This document shows positions 7,989 to 17,445 of a stretch of 25,506 nucleotides of DNA, piece after piece. A model generated the notes under the pieces. The model worked only from the letters and a program-made list of their open reading frames with translations, was not told the DNA's origin and did not search any database. Every line of letters begins with the position of its first letter. The stretch's first letter is position 1. The stretch lies in contig JAMDCE010000499.1 of assembly GCA_023489135.1 (NCBI GenBank), forward strand, positions 632 to 26,137, in the 5' to 3' direction. Origin of the DNA: Chloroflexota bacterium. Lineage in GTDB: Bacteria > Chloroflexota > Chloroflexia > JAMDCE01. Both the position numbers and the translations under genes were made by a program.

Positions 7989-10900
7989 ATGCAGGTCAAA
8001 TCGCCCAAGAAGCTAATCGAAGTGGCCCTGCCGCTCGATGCCATCAACGCCGCCGCGGCGCGAGAGAAATCTATCCGCCACGGGCATCCCAGCACCCTGC
8101 ACCTCTGGTGGGCGCGACGACCGTTGGCTGCGGCGCGAGCCGTCATCTTCGCCCAGTTGGTCAATGATCCCTCTTGGAAGTGGGAAATGGAGAACCCCGG
8201 CCAGGTTCCTCCCGGGAATCTGAAGGCTTCCTGGGCTGCCAGCCGCAAACGGCTTTTCGAGATCATCGAAGACCTTGTGCAATGGGAAAACACGACCAAC
8301 GAAGAAGTGTTGGAGCGTGCCCGCGCCGAGATTCGGCGCTCCTGGCGCGAGGTGTGCGAGCTGAACAAAGACCACCCCCAGGCCGCCAAGCTTTTCAATC
8401 CGGAGAAACTACCCGCACTGCACGACCCTTTTGCCGGCGGCGGAGCGATTCCGCTGGAGGCGCAGCGCTTGGGATTGGAAGCCTACGCTTCGGACCTAAA
8501 CCCGGTAGCAGTGCTCATCAACAAGGCTATGATCGAGATTCCGCCCAGGTTCGCTGGACGCGCACCGGTTAGTTTGGTCTCACGCGAAGACGCGAAGAAC
8601 GCGAGGGGTGAAGTCAAACAAGGGGATTTTCTTCGCGCCTTCGCGTCTTCGCGTGAGTCTTGGCCTGGGGCGACCGGGCTGGCCGAGGACGTTCGTTTCT
8701 ACGGCGCCTGGATGCGGGCCGAGGCCCAGAAGCGCATCGGCCACCTCTACCCGCCCATCGAAATCACGGCCGAGATGGCTCGCGAACGGCCCGACCTGAA
8801 ACCGCTCGTCGGTCAGAAACTCACCGTCATCGCCTGGCTCTGGGCCCGCACCGTGAAAAGCCCCAACCCTGCCTTCTCGCACGTGGACGTGCCGCTGGCC
8901 TCCACCTTCATCCTATTGAGTAAAGCGGGCAAAGAGGCCTACGTGCAGCCAGTCGTGGTGGGCGATCGATATCACTTCACCGTGAGAATGGGTACGCCAC
9001 CGTCGGATGCGACAAACGGAACGAAGCTCGCGCGGGGTTCCTTCGTGTGCCTGTTGTCGGGAACACCGATAGGCTATGCTTACATTGATGACGAGGCGAA
9101 TGCTAGGCGAATGGGAGCACAACTCATGGCTGTCGTAGCTGAAGGGTCTCGTGGCAGGGTTTACCTGTCGCCGACTATGGAAATGGAAGACGTCGCTCGC
9201 AGGGCAGAACCTGCTTGGAAACCCGAGACCCCTTGCCGAGGTACTTTCGCCTCCAATGCTCAAGGAAGAATATATGGATTCAAAGTCTTCGGTGATTACT
9301 TTACCGCCCGCCAGTTGGTCTCGTTAACGACATTCAGCGACCTAGTGGCAGAGGCGAGCGAGAATATACGGAAAGACGCCCTGGCCGCTAGAATACCAGA
9401 CGATGGCAAGGGCCTCGAAGACGGCGGCGATGGTGTGACTGCCTATGCCGAGGCGGTGAGCGTATATCTGGCGTTCGCTATTTCCAAAGTTGCTAACATC
9501 GGCTCCTCCATTGCAACTTGGATGAATGACCGGGGCGCTTTTCGAGAGACGTTTGCTCGTCAGGCGATTCCGATGACCTGGGATTTTGCGGAAGCCAATC
9601 CCTTCGCTGATGCGGGTGGTAGTCTGGGAACTGCCTTGGACAAGGGCGCGATGTCGATCACTGCTTTTCCCGCAAATACGCGGGCGGTAGCAACCCAAGT
9701 GAACGCTTGTGGCCAAGAAATTAGCCGCGCTAAGCTAGTTTCGACTGACCCACCTTACTACGATAACATCAGTTATGCTGACCTATCTGATTTTTTCTAT
9801 GTTTGGCTCCGCCCTGCTTTACGTTCAGTCTTTCCTGGACTCTTCGCTACGATGTCCGTCCCGAAAGCGGAGGAATTGGTCGCGACGCCTTACCGTCACG
9901 GGAGCAAGGAAAAGGCCGAGGCGTTTTTCTTGAATGGAATGACAGAGGCAATGCGCTGCCTCGCTGAACAAGCTCATCCAGCGATTCCCATCACGATTTA
10001 TTATGCTTTCAAGCAGTCCGACACAGAAACAGATTCAGGGACGTCTTCCCCCGGATGGGAGACTTTTCTCGAAGCGGTCAATCGAGCGGGTCTTCAACTC
10101 ACGGGAACGTGGCCGGTGCGGACAGAGGGGGCCGGACGCATCATCGCAAAAGGCACCAATGCCCTCGCCTCCAGTATCGTCCTTGTCTGCCGCAAGCGCC
10201 CCTACGATGCACCGACCGTTTCGCGCCGCGAGTTTCTACGCGAGCTGAACGCCGTGCTGCCCGAAGCCCTCGATAATATGACCCGCGGCACATTCTCCGA
10301 TGATTCCTCACGCGAAGACGCGAAGAACGCGAAACGCAACGGCAAACAGGGAAATTCTCTTCGCGACTTCGCGGCTTCGCGTGAGACCATATCCCCCGTC
10401 GCGCCGGTGGACCTCTCGCAGGCCATCATAGGGCCGGGCATGGCGGTCTTCTCCAAGTTCGCCGCCGTGCTGGAGGCCGACGGAACTCCTATGAGCGTCC
10501 GCACTGCCCTCCAGATGATCAACCGATTCCTCGCCGAAGACGATTTCGATGCCGACACCCAGTTCTGCTTGCACTGGTTCGAGCAGCATGGGTGGACGGC
10601 GGGCCGCTACGGCGACGCCGACACGCTCTCGCGCGCCAAAGGCACCAGCGTGGACGGCATGCGCGACGCCGGAGTGGTCGAATCCGGCGGCGGCATCGTG
10701 CGCCTGCGCAAATGGACCGAATACTCCCCCAACTGGGACCCGAAAACGGACACGAGAAACCCGGTCTGGGAAACCCTGCACCATCTCGTCCGAGCCCTTA
10801 AGCGGGAGGGCGAATCCGGTGCGGGGCATCTGCTCGCCGCTGTGCAAGGCACGGGCGAAGCGACCCGACAGCTTGCCTATCGGCTCTACACCTTGTCTGA

Positions 10901-11015
10901 GCGCCAGGGGTGGGCAGAAGACGCCCGCGCTTACAATGAGCTTATCACGGGCTGGTCCGGCATCGAATCGGCCGCCGGCACGACTGAGGCGGCGCAATTG
11001 AATCTGTTTGAGTAG
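7989..11015 (+). CDS. DUF1156 DNA methyltransferase (anti-phage-associated, COG1743-like)
   Basis: A 1008-residue DNA methylase, predicted to be adenine-specific. The DUF1156 N-terminus is clear ([20 protein letters not shown], then [19 protein letters not shown]). The S-adenosylmethionine-binding motif DPFAGGGA is at 146-153 and the catalytic TDPPYYDN at 586-593. In the cluster it would modify self DNA, or the protein may be a sensor; family knowledge ties DUF1156 to DUF499 and helicase genes. The ATG at 7989 has AAAGGAA upstream and begins exactly at the conserved domain; the open frame upstream lacks similarity. Two 79-base palindromic repeats are embedded in frame, adding residues 198-223 and 774-799. 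The segment from about 8920 to 10110 looks lower in third-position GC than both flanks, suggesting a swapped central module. Confidence 0.88.
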   Translation: MQVKSPKKLIEVALPLDAINAAAAREKSIRHGHPSTLHLWWARRPLAAARAVIFAQLVNDPSWKWEMENPGQVPPGNLKASWAASRKRLFEIIEDLVQWENTTNEEVLERARAEIRRSWREVCELNKDHPQAAKLFNPEKLPALHDPFAGGGAIPLEAQRLGLEAYASDLNPVAVLINKAMIEIPPRFAGRAPVSLVSREDAKNARGEVKQGDFLRAFASSRESWPGATGLAEDVRFYGAWMRAEAQKRIGHLYPPIEITAEMARERPDLKPLVGQKLTVIAWLWARTVKSPNPAFSHVDVPLASTFILLSKAGKEAYVQPVVVGDRYHFTVRMGTPPSDATNGTKLARGSFVCLLSGTPIGYAYIDDEANARRMGAQLMAVVAEGSRGRVYLSPTMEMEDVARRAEPAWKPETPCRGTFASNAQGRIYGFKVFGDYFTARQLVSLTTFSDLVAEASENIRKDALAARIPDDGKGLEDGGDGVTAYAEAVSVYLAFAISKVANIGSSIATWMNDRGAFRETFARQAIPMTWDFAEANPFADAGGSLGTALDKGAMSITAFPANTRAVATQVNACGQEISRAKLVSTDPPYYDNISYADLSDFFYVWLRPALRSVFPGLFATMSVPKAEELVATPYRHGSKEKAEAFFLNGMTEAMRCLAEQAHPAIPITIYYAFKQSDTETDSGTSSPGWETFLEAVNRAGLQLTGTWPVRTEGAGRIIAKGTNALASSIVLVCRKRPYDAPTVSRREFLRELNAVLPEALDNMTRGTFSDDSSREDAKNAKRNGKQGNSLRDFAASRETISPVAPVDLSQAIIGPGMAVFSKFAAVLEADGTPMSVRTALQMINRFLAEDDFDADTQFCLHWFEQHGWTAGRYGDADTLSRAKGTSVDGMRDAGVVESGGGIVRLRKWTEYSPNWDPKTDTRNPVWETLHHLVRALKREGESGAGHLLAAVQGTGEATRQLAYRLYTLSERQGWAEDARAYNELITGWSGIESAAGTTEAAQLNLFE
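8579..8657. repeat. In-frame palindromic element, copy A
   Basis: A 79-base element bounded by perfect 19-base inverted arms, CTCACGCGAAGACGCGAAG at 8579-8597 and its complement at 8639-8657. It sits inside the methylase coding region and encodes residues 198-223, beginning SREDAKNA and ending FASSRE, between the motif I domain and the [10 protein letters not shown] segment. The reading frame is open throughout. Confidence 0.85.
10307..10385. repeat. In-frame palindromic element, copy B
   Basis: A second 79-base element with the same left arm (10307-10325) and a complementary right arm (10367-10385) differing at one position. It encodes methylase residues 774-799, beginning SREDAKNA and ending FAASRE. 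The frame is the same as in copy A, with 18 of 26 residues identical. It lies in the linker before the conserved [13 protein letters not shown] segment. Confidence 0.85.
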
Positions 11016-11029
11016 TTTGGAGACCACCT

Positions 11030-12133
11030 ATGCTGAGATCCCTGCACTTAACGAACTTCACGGTCTTCCCTGACGCCCGGTTCGACTTTGGCAAGAATCT
11101 CAACGTCATCGTCGGAGAAAATGGCCTCGGCAAGACCCACGTCTTGAAAGCGGCCTACTGCGTGCTTGCGGTCAGCGCCGGTGGGGCGAAAGACTCGGGA
11201 AGTGATAGTCCTACCAAAGCCTATCTGCAAACGGCGGTTGCCACTAAGCTGCGTAACGTGTTCAAGCCCGACACCATCGGACGTCTGGTCCAGCGCAAGC
11301 CCGGCCGGAACAGAAGCGAAGTCGAGTGCAATTTTGACCAGAGGAAGTTTGATCTCGCCTTTTCTTTTAACACCACGAGCAAGAGTGAGGTGACTATTGA
11401 CCGGACACCTTCGGCATGGATTGACGAGGTGCCGATCTACCTGCCCACTCGAGAATTGCTCACGATCTATCCCGGTTTTGTTTCGCTATACGAGACGACG
11501 CATCTTCAGTTCGAGGAAACGTGGAGAGACACGGCCATCCTGCTCGGGGCGCCTTTAGCCCGAGGCGCTCGTGAAAAGAAGATCCGTGAGCTTCTCAAGC
11601 CGCTCGAACAGGCAATGGAGGGCTCGGTCGAGCTGGACGAAGGCGGTCGCTTTTACCTGCATACAAAAATGGGGCGGATCGAGATGCACCTGGTAGCGGA
11701 GGGGCTCAGGAAGCTAGCTATGATCGCTCGCCTGATCGCGACCGGCTCGCTCCTCGACAAAGGATACCTCTTTTGGGATGAGCCCGACGCGAATCTGAAC
11801 CCGAAGCTGGTGAAACTGGTTGCCCGCACCATTGTCGATGTGAGCCAGAGCGGCATCCAGGTTTTCATCGCCACCCACAGCCTGTTTTTGTTGCGCGAGC
11901 TACACATCCTACAACGCTCCCTGTTGCGGAGGATGGCGACGAAAGAGCAAAGAACACTTTTCAAAGTTGAAGAATTGGATAACCGTTTCTTCGGATTGCA
12001 TTTGAAGGAAGGCGGGGTCGAGGTCACGCAGGGCAACACTATGGACGACATAGGCGACATCAGTGCCCTCGACGAAGAGTTGGCGCAGTCTGAGCGCTAC
12101 ATCGACACGGAGAACAAGCTGATCGCAGACTAG
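11030..12133 (+). CDS. AAA/ABC-type ATPase (RecF/OLD-like)
   Basis: A 367-residue single-domain ATPase of the AAA_15/AAA_21 kind. Seen: the N-terminal [10 protein letters not shown] strand typical of RecF/SMC-like heads, Walker A GENGLGKT (29-36), a possible signature helix [12 protein letters not shown], Walker [13 protein letters not shown] (Asp250, Glu251) and the H-loop ATHS (281-284). No Toprim domain is fused, unlike OLD or GajA nucleases. It follows the methylase by 14 bases (GGAGA site before the ATG) and precedes a small nuclease-like gene by 22 bases, so the two may form an ATPase-nuclease pair. A DNA-sensing or regulatory role in defence is inferred from context. The substrate is unknown. 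Confidence 0.8.
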   Translation: MLRSLHLTNFTVFPDARFDFGKNLNVIVGENGLGKTHVLKAAYCVLAVSAGGAKDSGSDSPTKAYLQTAVATKLRNVFKPDTIGRLVQRKPGRNRSEVECNFDQRKFDLAFSFNTTSKSEVTIDRTPSAWIDEVPIYLPTRELLTIYPGFVSLYETTHLQFEETWRDTAILLGAPLARGAREKKIRELLKPLEQAMEGSVELDEGGRFYLHTKMGRIEMHLVAEGLRKLAMIARLIATGSLLDKGYLFWDEPDANLNPKLVKLVARTIVDVSQSGIQVFIATHSLFLLRELHILQRSLLRRMATKEQRTLFKVEELDNRFFGLHLKEGGVEVTQGNTMDDIGDISALDEELAQSERYIDTENKLIAD

Positions 12134-12155
12134 CTGCTGGGACGGAGAGTTTAGA

Positions 12156-12668
12156 GTGTCAACACTTAACGAAGGAAACCTCGCTTGCACGTTCCCTGAT
12201 AGCTGGAAAGTCACAAAATACGATGATTGGGAATTCTATCGGAATCGCTTTGCTGGTAGCTGTGGTGGCAACAAGGCCGTCGATTTTCTCGCTCACGATC
12301 CGCTAGGTCGAACCCTATGGTTGATCGAGCTGAAGGATTACCGGCGGTTTCGCCGCACCAAGGACGACCAGCTTTCGCTTTGGGATGAGGTGGCGCTCAA
12401 GGTCCGGGATACGCTGGCCGGCCTCTTCGCTGCCAAGGTGGATCCGGCCCATCCTGAACAGTCATACGCCGCCCTGGCGTTACGGGTGACCAGTCTCCGA
12501 GTCGTGCTTCACTTGGAGCAGCCGGCCACCGGTAGCAAGCTATTCCCTCGTGCCTACCACCCCGCCGATGTCCAGCAGAAGCTCAAGCAGATGCTGAAAC
12601 CTATCGACGCCCATCCGCGAGTTATTGAGCTCAACAATATGAGGGCTGTGCCCTGGAGTGCCACGTGA
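12156..12668 (+). CDS. Small PD-(D/E)xK-like hypothetical protein
   Basis: A 170-residue protein that I do not recognise as a named family. Residues 40-61 read as a possible nuclease core: Asp43 in AVDFLAHD, then a hydrophobic strand ending IELKDY with Glu58 and Lys60, the D...ExK pattern of PD-(D/E)xK enzymes. The rest is mixed helix and strand, without signal peptide or membrane segment. The GTG start at 12156 follows GACGGAGAG with a suitable gap. Position directly behind the AAA ATPase suggests that it is its partner, the two together resembling the ATPase-nuclease pairs of other defence systems. Nuclease activity is inference from three residues and context. Confidence 0.6.
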   Translation: MSTLNEGNLACTFPDSWKVTKYDDWEFYRNRFAGSCGGNKAVDFLAHDPLGRTLWLIELKDYRRFRRTKDDQLSLWDEVALKVRDTLAGLFAAKVDPAHPEQSYAALALRVTSLRVVLHLEQPATGSKLFPRAYHPADVQQKLKQMLKPIDAHPRVIELNNMRAVPWSAT

Positions 12669-12762
12669 AGTCCCTTAATGCGCCCGAGACTTTGAAGAGA
12701 AGAGGTCGCTTCCCGTTGGAAGCGCCGAATGACGCCGCACCGGTCGTCAACAACCATACCTC

Positions 12763-12788
12763 CCTCGCGTCTTCGCGTCTTCGCGTGA
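12763..12788. repeat. Solo repeat arm upstream of the DUF499 gene
   Basis: CTTCGCGTCTTCGCGTGA at 12771-12788 is identical to most of the right arm of element A, and a further CCTCGCGT unit precedes it. No matching left arm is found nearby; only a weak CACGTGAAG at 12663-12671. It lies in the 142-base gap before the DUF499 gene, which otherwise shows nothing, and ends 22 bases before its start codon. Confidence 0.7.
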
Positions 12789-12810
12789 ATCGCTCAAGAA
12801 AGGATTCGCT

Positions 12811-15630
12811 ATGAACCTCAAACCATGGCGAGAAGTTGCTGTTCCCCATCCAGATGTGTTGGAAGGCACTTTCCAGCAATCCGAATTTGCCGCCGACATC
12901 ACCGCCGCCCGCACCGGCCAGGCCACGCGGGAGTATCAGGATCCCGTCGCGTTCTTTGACCGCACCTTCATCACCGAAGGCATGGGCATACTGCTCATCC
13001 AGGTGGCGCAGCGCCTGAACGGCAAAGGCGGCGAGCCGGTGGTCCAACTCCAGACGGCCTTCGGTGGTGGCAAGACGCACACTATGCTCGCGGTGTATCA
13101 TCTCGCCACGCGGCGGTGTGCGCTCGGCGATCTGGCCGGCGTCCCGGCCTTGATCGACAGAGCGGGGCTCATGGATGTGCCGCGGGCTCGGGTCGCCGTC
13201 CTGGACGGCAACGCCCACGCCCCTGGCCAGCCGTGGAAGCACGGCGACCGAAGCGTGCGCACGCTATGGGGTGAACTCGCCTGGCAACTCGGCGGCGAGG
13301 AAGCTTTCGCGCTCGTCAAGGAGGCCGACGCCACTGGCACCTCGCCCGGCAAGGAAGTGCTCAAGACGCTCCTTGAGACCTATGCCCCGTGCGTGGTGCT
13401 GATTGACGAGCTGGTGGCCTACATCCGGCAGTTCCCGGATGGCCAGCCCCTCAGCGGCGGGAGCTTCGACAGCAATCTATCGTTCGTGCAGGCGCTCACC
13501 GAAGCGTGTAAGCTCGTGCCCAATGCCATTCTCCTGGCTTCGTTGCCGGAATCGGTGGCTGAAGCCGGGAGCCAGCGCGGCGTAGCCGCGCTCCGGTCTT
13601 TGGAAACGTACTTCGCGCGGATTCAGGCTCTATGGAAACCCGTGGCCACCGAAGAGGCTTTCGAAATCGTGCGGCGGCGCTTGTTTGAGCCGGTGCGCGA
13701 CGAGAAGGCACGTGAGGTGGTCTGCCGCGCCTTTGCCGACGCCTACGTCGTCGAAGGGGCTAAGCTGCCCAGTGAGACTCAGGAGGCGCGCTATTACGAC
13801 CGTCTCATGCAGGCATATCCGATCCACCCGGAGGTCTTCGACCGCCTCTATGAGGATTGGACGACAATCGAAGGGTTTCAGCGCACGCGCGGCGTGCTCA
13901 AGCTGATGGCCAAGGTTATCTACCGCCTGTGGAAGGACGATAACAAGGACCTCATGATTCTGCCCGGCAGCCTGCCGCTTTACGACGGCAGCTCGCGTAA
14001 CGAGTTGATCTACTACCTTCCCGCCGGCTGGGACCCGGTGCTGGAAAAGGACATCGATGGCGACAAAGCCGAAACGACCGAATTGGAAAGCAAGGAGCCA
14101 CGCTTCGGCGCGATGAACGCCGCCCGCCGGGTAGCCCGTACCATCTTCCTCGGCAGCGCGCCTTCTTCGGTGGCCACCCGGCCCGGAATCCGGGGCTTGG
14201 ATCGAGCCCGCGTGTTGCTCGGCTGCCTTCAGCCGGGGCAGCCCTCCTCCACCTATTCGGATGCCCTCAACCGCCTGGCCGACCGATTGCACTACCTCAA
14301 CAACTCTGGCGACAAGTCGCAGGACGCGACGCGGTTCTGGTTCGACACCCGCGCCAACCTGCGCCGCGAGATGGAGGAGCGTAAGAAGCGCTTCGACGAC
14401 AAGACCGAGGTGCGCGCCAAACTGGCCGAGGTGCTTAAGAAACTATCGGCCGGGGCCACACTCTTCGACGGCGTCCACATCTTCACGCCCCACTCGGACG
14501 TGCCGGACGACAGCTCGCTGCGCCTTGTTCTCCTGGCTCCCGACCAATTCTACTCCCGTGAAGAGACGCGCCTGGCTTTCGACGCCGTGCTGGATTTCGT
14601 CCGCAACAACGGCGCCAAACCCCGTTACCGCGGCAATCGGCTCCTCTTCCTGGCGGCCGACCATGGCTCCCTGATGCGCCTGCGCGACTGCGTCCGGGTG
14701 GCGCTGGCCTGGGACTCTATCGTGGAGGACGTTAAGAACGCGCGTTTGAACATCGACCAGCTCCAGAAGAAGCAGGCCGAAAAAGAGCTCCAGACGGCCG
14801 AGGAAGTGCTGCCTCGGGCGGTGCGCGAGTGTTACAAGTGGCTCCTCTGCCCCGTGCAATACTCGCCCACCGATTCCAAGGCGGCGGTTGAGGCATTCCC
14901 GGTCAACGTTGCCGGCTCGTCGCTCGGCAGCGAGATCGAGCACGTGTGTTCGGACAACGAGCTGGTCATCTCGACCTGGTCCCCCATCCACCTGCGCACC
15001 AAGCTGAAGGAGCTCTACTGGAAGGGCGACAGCCTGGCCATTGGCGCTCTGGTATTTTGGGAGCACACCCTGCGTTACCTGTACCTCCCGCGACTGAAGA
15101 ACCGCGCCGTGCTGGAGAGAGCCATCGTCGCGGGCGCGGCCGGGCGAGATTTCTTTGGCACCGCCTACGGGCAATACGAAGGCAAGTTCGACGGCTTCAA
15201 GCTGGGCGATGCCAATGTCCAGCTTGACGACACGCTGCTGCTGATCGAGCCGGAAGCAGCGCAGCAATACGAGGCGGCGCAGGTCCAGGCGCCCGCCCCC
15301 GGCGAGGGCTACACCTCCACAAAGCCGGGTGTGCCGTCAGGCACGGTTAACGAAACGACGCCGGGCACAACGCCCACATCCGCAGGCCCTGGGGCGACGA
15401 AGGCCCGCGCCTTCATCGGCACCGCCGACGTGAATGCCGCGACGGCCAAGATGCGTCTCGTCCAAATCGCCGAGGAGATCATCGGCCTCCTCGCCAGCGA
15501 CTCCCAGGCCACGGTCAAGGTCAGCGTGGAAATCACCGCCGATTTCCCCGAAGGCGTCTCCGAACAGATCAAACGCGCCATCTCCGAAAACGCGACCAGT
15601 CTGGGTTTCAAGAACAAGACCTGGGAGTAG
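12811..15630 (+). CDS. DUF499 AAA+ ATPase (anti-phage-associated, COG1483-like)
   Basis: A 939-residue ATPase of the DUF499 family. It begins with the conserved [16 protein letters not shown] region. Walker A is TAFGGGKTH (82-90) and Walker B is [12 protein letters not shown] (Asp199, Glu200). A Pro/Thr/Gly-rich linker (about 826-866) joins a small C-terminal domain (about 868-939) containing [17 protein letters not shown]499 genes regularly accompany DUF1156 methylases and large helicases in predicted and catalogued phage-defence loci; the exact reaction is unknown. It is the last gene of the island. The ATG follows AAAGGA with a normal gap. Strong third-position GC matches the helicase gene and contrasts with the two genes just before it, so helicase, methylase flanks and DUF499 look like one older set. 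Confidence 0.88.
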   Translation: MNLKPWREVAVPHPDVLEGTFQQSEFAADITAARTGQATREYQDPVAFFDRTFITEGMGILLIQVAQRLNGKGGEPVVQLQTAFGGGKTHTMLAVYHLATRRCALGDLAGVPALIDRAGLMDVPRARVAVLDGNAHAPGQPWKHGDRSVRTLWGELAWQLGGEEAFALVKEADATGTSPGKEVLKTLLETYAPCVVLIDELVAYIRQFPDGQPLSGGSFDSNLSFVQALTEACKLVPNAILLASLPESVAEAGSQRGVAALRSLETYFARIQALWKPVATEEAFEIVRRRLFEPVRDEKAREVVCRAFADAYVVEGAKLPSETQEARYYDRLMQAYPIHPEVFDRLYEDWTTIEGFQRTRGVLKLMAKVIYRLWKDDNKDLMILPGSLPLYDGSSRNELIYYLPAGWDPVLEKDIDGDKAETTELESKEPRFGAMNAARRVARTIFLGSAPSSVATRPGIRGLDRARVLLGCLQPGQPSSTYSDALNRLADRLHYLNNSGDKSQDATRFWFDTRANLRREMEERKKRFDDKTEVRAKLAEVLKKLSAGATLFDGVHIFTPHSDVPDDSSLRLVLLAPDQFYSREETRLAFDAVLDFVRNNGAKPRYRGNRLLFLAADHGSLMRLRDCVRVALAWDSIVEDVKNARLNIDQLQKKQAEKELQTAEEVLPRAVRECYKWLLCPVQYSPTDSKAAVEAFPVNVAGSSLGSEIEHVCSDNELVISTWSPIHLRTKLKELYWKGDSLAIGALVFWEHTLRYLYLPRLKNRAVLERAIVAGAAGRDFFGTAYGQYEGKFDGFKLGDANVQLDDTLLLIEPEAAQQYEAAQVQAPAPGEGYTSTKPGVPSGTVNETTPGTTPTSAGPGATKARAFIGTADVNAATAKMRLVQIAEEIIGLLASDSQATVKVSVEITADFPEGVSEQIKRAISENATSLGFKNKTWE

Positions 15631-15674
15631 GCTTCATGTTCCAAGCGGCTTCCGGGTAAGCGGAGGAGCGAAGA

Positions 15675-15703
15675 TTGACACGCTGCCAGCCGGATACTAT
15701 TAT
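15675..15703 (+). promoter_or_regulatory. Distal promoter of the MerR-DUF433/PIN pair
   Basis: A perfect -35 TTGACA (15675-15680) and TATTAT (15698-15703) with 17-base spacing. A 10-base palindrome GCGCCGGCGC (15718-15727) follows near the predicted transcript start and could be an operator for the MerR-type product. Confidence 0.6.
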
Positions 15704-15749
15704 TGCTAGGCATCGAGGCGCCGGCGCTTTCTCGGGCTGGGAGCGCAAG

Positions 15750-15778
15750 TTGACCAAGGTCATCCCGTGGTTTATACT
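15750..15778 (+). promoter_or_regulatory. Proximal promoter of the MerR-DUF433/PIN pair
   Basis: TTGACC (15750-15755) and TATACT (15773-15778) with 17-base spacing, 32 bases before the start codon. With the distal promoter it makes a tandem pair. The standard 17-base spacer differs from the stretched 19-20 bases of classic MerR activator targets, so repression is more likely than activation. Confidence 0.6.
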
Positions 15779-15810
15779 GAGATCAAAACGGCAGAGGGGA
15801 GGAGACCGCG

Positions 15811-16500
15811 ATGAGCGAGATGCTGGCCTTCAGTGTCGAGCAGGTTTGCCGCCTGACGGGCCTCTCAATTAGCCAGATCCGGTACTGGGATCGCCAGGGC
15901 TTCTTCACGCCGCAATACGTTGACGACAGCCGCCGTCGGCCGTTCAGTCGTGTCTACTCTTTTCGAGATGTGGTCGGTCTCCGAACACTGGCCCTGTTGC
16001 GCAATAAGCACCACGTGTCTTTGCAGGAGCTGCGCAAGGTTGGAGCCTGGCTCAGGGAGCACTACGAAAGCCCGTGGGCAAGCCTGACTTTTTACGTCGG
16101 TGGGGGCAAGATATTCTTCGACGATCCGCACGACCGGGTGCGTAGAGTTGGAGCGCTGCCGGAACAAACCGCTATGCACATTGAGATGGAGCGGATTGCC
16201 GGCGAGACGCGGGAGGCGCTTTCTCAACTGCGCGAGCGGCGTGCAGAGGATGTTGGACAGATAACCCGCAACCGTTACGTTCTGCACAATGCCTACGTTG
16301 TGGCCGGCACGCGCATCCCCACGTCGGCCATCTGGAATTTCTACCGGGCTGGTTACAGCATCGATGACATCATCCAGCAGTACCCTCGCCTTACCCCTGA
16401 CGACGTGCGTGCTGCGCTAGCCCACGAAACAGTCTTAGCCATAGCCTCAGAAAATAAGGCGGAACGCCAGAAACCGCGCCAACGAAGACGAGCCGGTTAG
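15811..16500 (+). CDS. MerR-type HTH / DUF433 fusion, probable antitoxin and regulator
   Basis: A 229-residue protein. Residues 8-76 form a MerR-type winged HTH (FSVEQVCRLTGLSISQIRYW, then YSFRDVVGLRTL). The C-terminal part (about 155-208) is a DUF433 domain with RIPTSAIWNFYRAGYSIDDI and LTPDDVRAAL, known from antitoxins paired with PIN-like toxins. DUF433 antitoxins are often only about 75-100 residues; the MerR fusion and a middle region of about 80 residues make this one large. It would bind the two upstream promoters and neutralise the product of the next gene, 15 bases downstream. The start is firm: GGGGAGGAG precedes the ATG. The basic tail (RQKPRQRRRAG) may touch DNA or RNA. Confidence 0.8.
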   Translation: MSEMLAFSVEQVCRLTGLSISQIRYWDRQGFFTPQYVDDSRRRPFSRVYSFRDVVGLRTLALLRNKHHVSLQELRKVGAWLREHYESPWASLTFYVGGGKIFFDDPHDRVRRVGALPEQTAMHIEMERIAGETREALSQLRERRAEDVGQITRNRYVLHNAYVVAGTRIPTSAIWNFYRAGYSIDDIIQQYPRLTPDDVRAALAHETVLAIASENKAERQKPRQRRRAG

Positions 16501-16528
16501 GAACAACACCTCAGCATGTTGTTCCTAA
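16497..16528 (+). promoter_or_regulatory. Hairpin over the toxin start codon
   Basis: TTAGGAACAACA (16497-16508) and TGTTGTTCCTAA (16517-16528) are perfect 12-base complements around an 8-base loop. The left arm includes the upstream gene's TAG stop and the only GGAA that could act as ribosome site. The right arm includes two bases of the next gene's ATG. A ribosome ending the antitoxin would melt it. Confidence 0.65.
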
Positions 16529-16899
16529 TTGATGAGTGCGTTCCTGACCCGATAGCTCATTTTCTCCGCAATAGAGGCCACCAAGTGGAATTTGTCCGTG
16601 ACAAATTCGCGAGTGGAAGCCCCGACGAGGTCGTGGCCGTGGGCGGCAACGTGATGGGCGCGGTGATAATCACCTGGGACAGAGACTTCAAGAAGCTCAT
16701 CCGCCGAATGCCCAAAGGAACACATCGGGCTCTGAAGAACCTCGGTCGAATCAGCTTCTGTTGCAGTGAGCCCCTGGGCAGGAAACGAATAGAAGAGCTC
16801 ATCGACTCGATCGAGTTCGAATACACCCAGGTCCAGAGGTTCCCCGACAGAAGGCTGATTATGCAGATCAGCGAAACGAGTTTCACCGTTTCACGATAG
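16516..16899 (+). CDS. DUF5615 PIN-like protein, probable toxin
   Basis: A 127-residue PIN-like (DUF5615/Mut7-C-type) protein. The N-terminal FLIDECVP (Asp6, Glu7), SPDE (Asp37, Glu38) and TWDRDFKKL (Asp55, Asp57) supply the acidic residues expected of a metal-dependent RNase site. Paired with a DUF433 antitoxin it would act as an RNA-cleaving toxin in the cytosol; activity is inferred from family. The ATG at 16516 lies within a strong hairpin and lacks a free ribosome site, so translation should depend on the preceding gene. No terminator is obvious behind it. Confidence 0.78.
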   Translation: MLFLIDECVPDPIAHFLRNRGHQVEFVRDKFASGSPDEVVAVGGNVMGAVIITWDRDFKKLIRRMPKGTHRALKNLGRISFCCSEPLGRKRIEELIDSIEFEYTQVQRFPDRRLIMQISETSFTVSR

Positions 16900-17445
16900 A
16901 GTTATGAGCTTCACAGAAGCACGAGCGCAGGGCGTTGGGGACTACTTGAACCCGGATAAGGCGTGCGCTCAATCTTCCAACCACCTTGCAGGCGCCCGAT
17001 GATGGACAGACTTTCCCTCGCCAAATATCTGCCCCCAAACGTTGTTTTTGGGCGCGACAAATCAATTATATATAGGCGGCAGCCCAGTATCTCCATCACG
17101 ATACATCCTTTCTATCTGCCAAACGAAGCCAATCCGGTCCGGATCCGGCGCTCCCAACCCGTTTTCGGCAAACAAAGCCGATTCAGGGGTCGCGCCTATC
17201 AGTCCTCGGTCTACTTTTGTGATCGAGTGGCTGCAGCAATCATCCCTATCGGCGTCATCCCGCTGCCACAACTACGGTTTTCCCACCAAATCGTTCATCG
17301 ACCCTTCCGTGCAATCGCTGAAAACCGGCACATCCGCCGAACAAAGCCAATTTTTCTTGGCATCACCGCAACCTTGACGCCAGGCGCCGCGTTACTATAT
17401 CTTACAGCTGCAGGACACGCTGGAGACTTGCTGGAAATGACAGAG
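16900..17445. other. Gene-poor stretch with degenerate short repeats
   Basis: I see no convincing gene in this 546-base stretch. It contains three degenerate copies of an AAACRAAGCCRAT word (17120-17133, 17170-17183, 17339-17352, boundaries approximate), spaced irregularly, and an AT-rich patch near 17064-17075. Open frames crossing it show repeated QTKPI/EQSQF-like words rather than a protein fold. It is probably decayed or repeat-derived sequence. Confidence 0.4.

Noticed and set aside
1043..15630. DISARM or a classical type I or III restriction system
   Set aside because: No DrmA, DrmB or DrmC-like genes and no HsdS, HsdR or Res/Mod pair; DUF1156 and DUF499 point to a different system.
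16963..17445. Long N-terminal extension of the GxxExxY frame
   Set aside because: No similarity to the family, biased composition, and the usual family start coincides with the repeat-encoded NHKDTKDTK.
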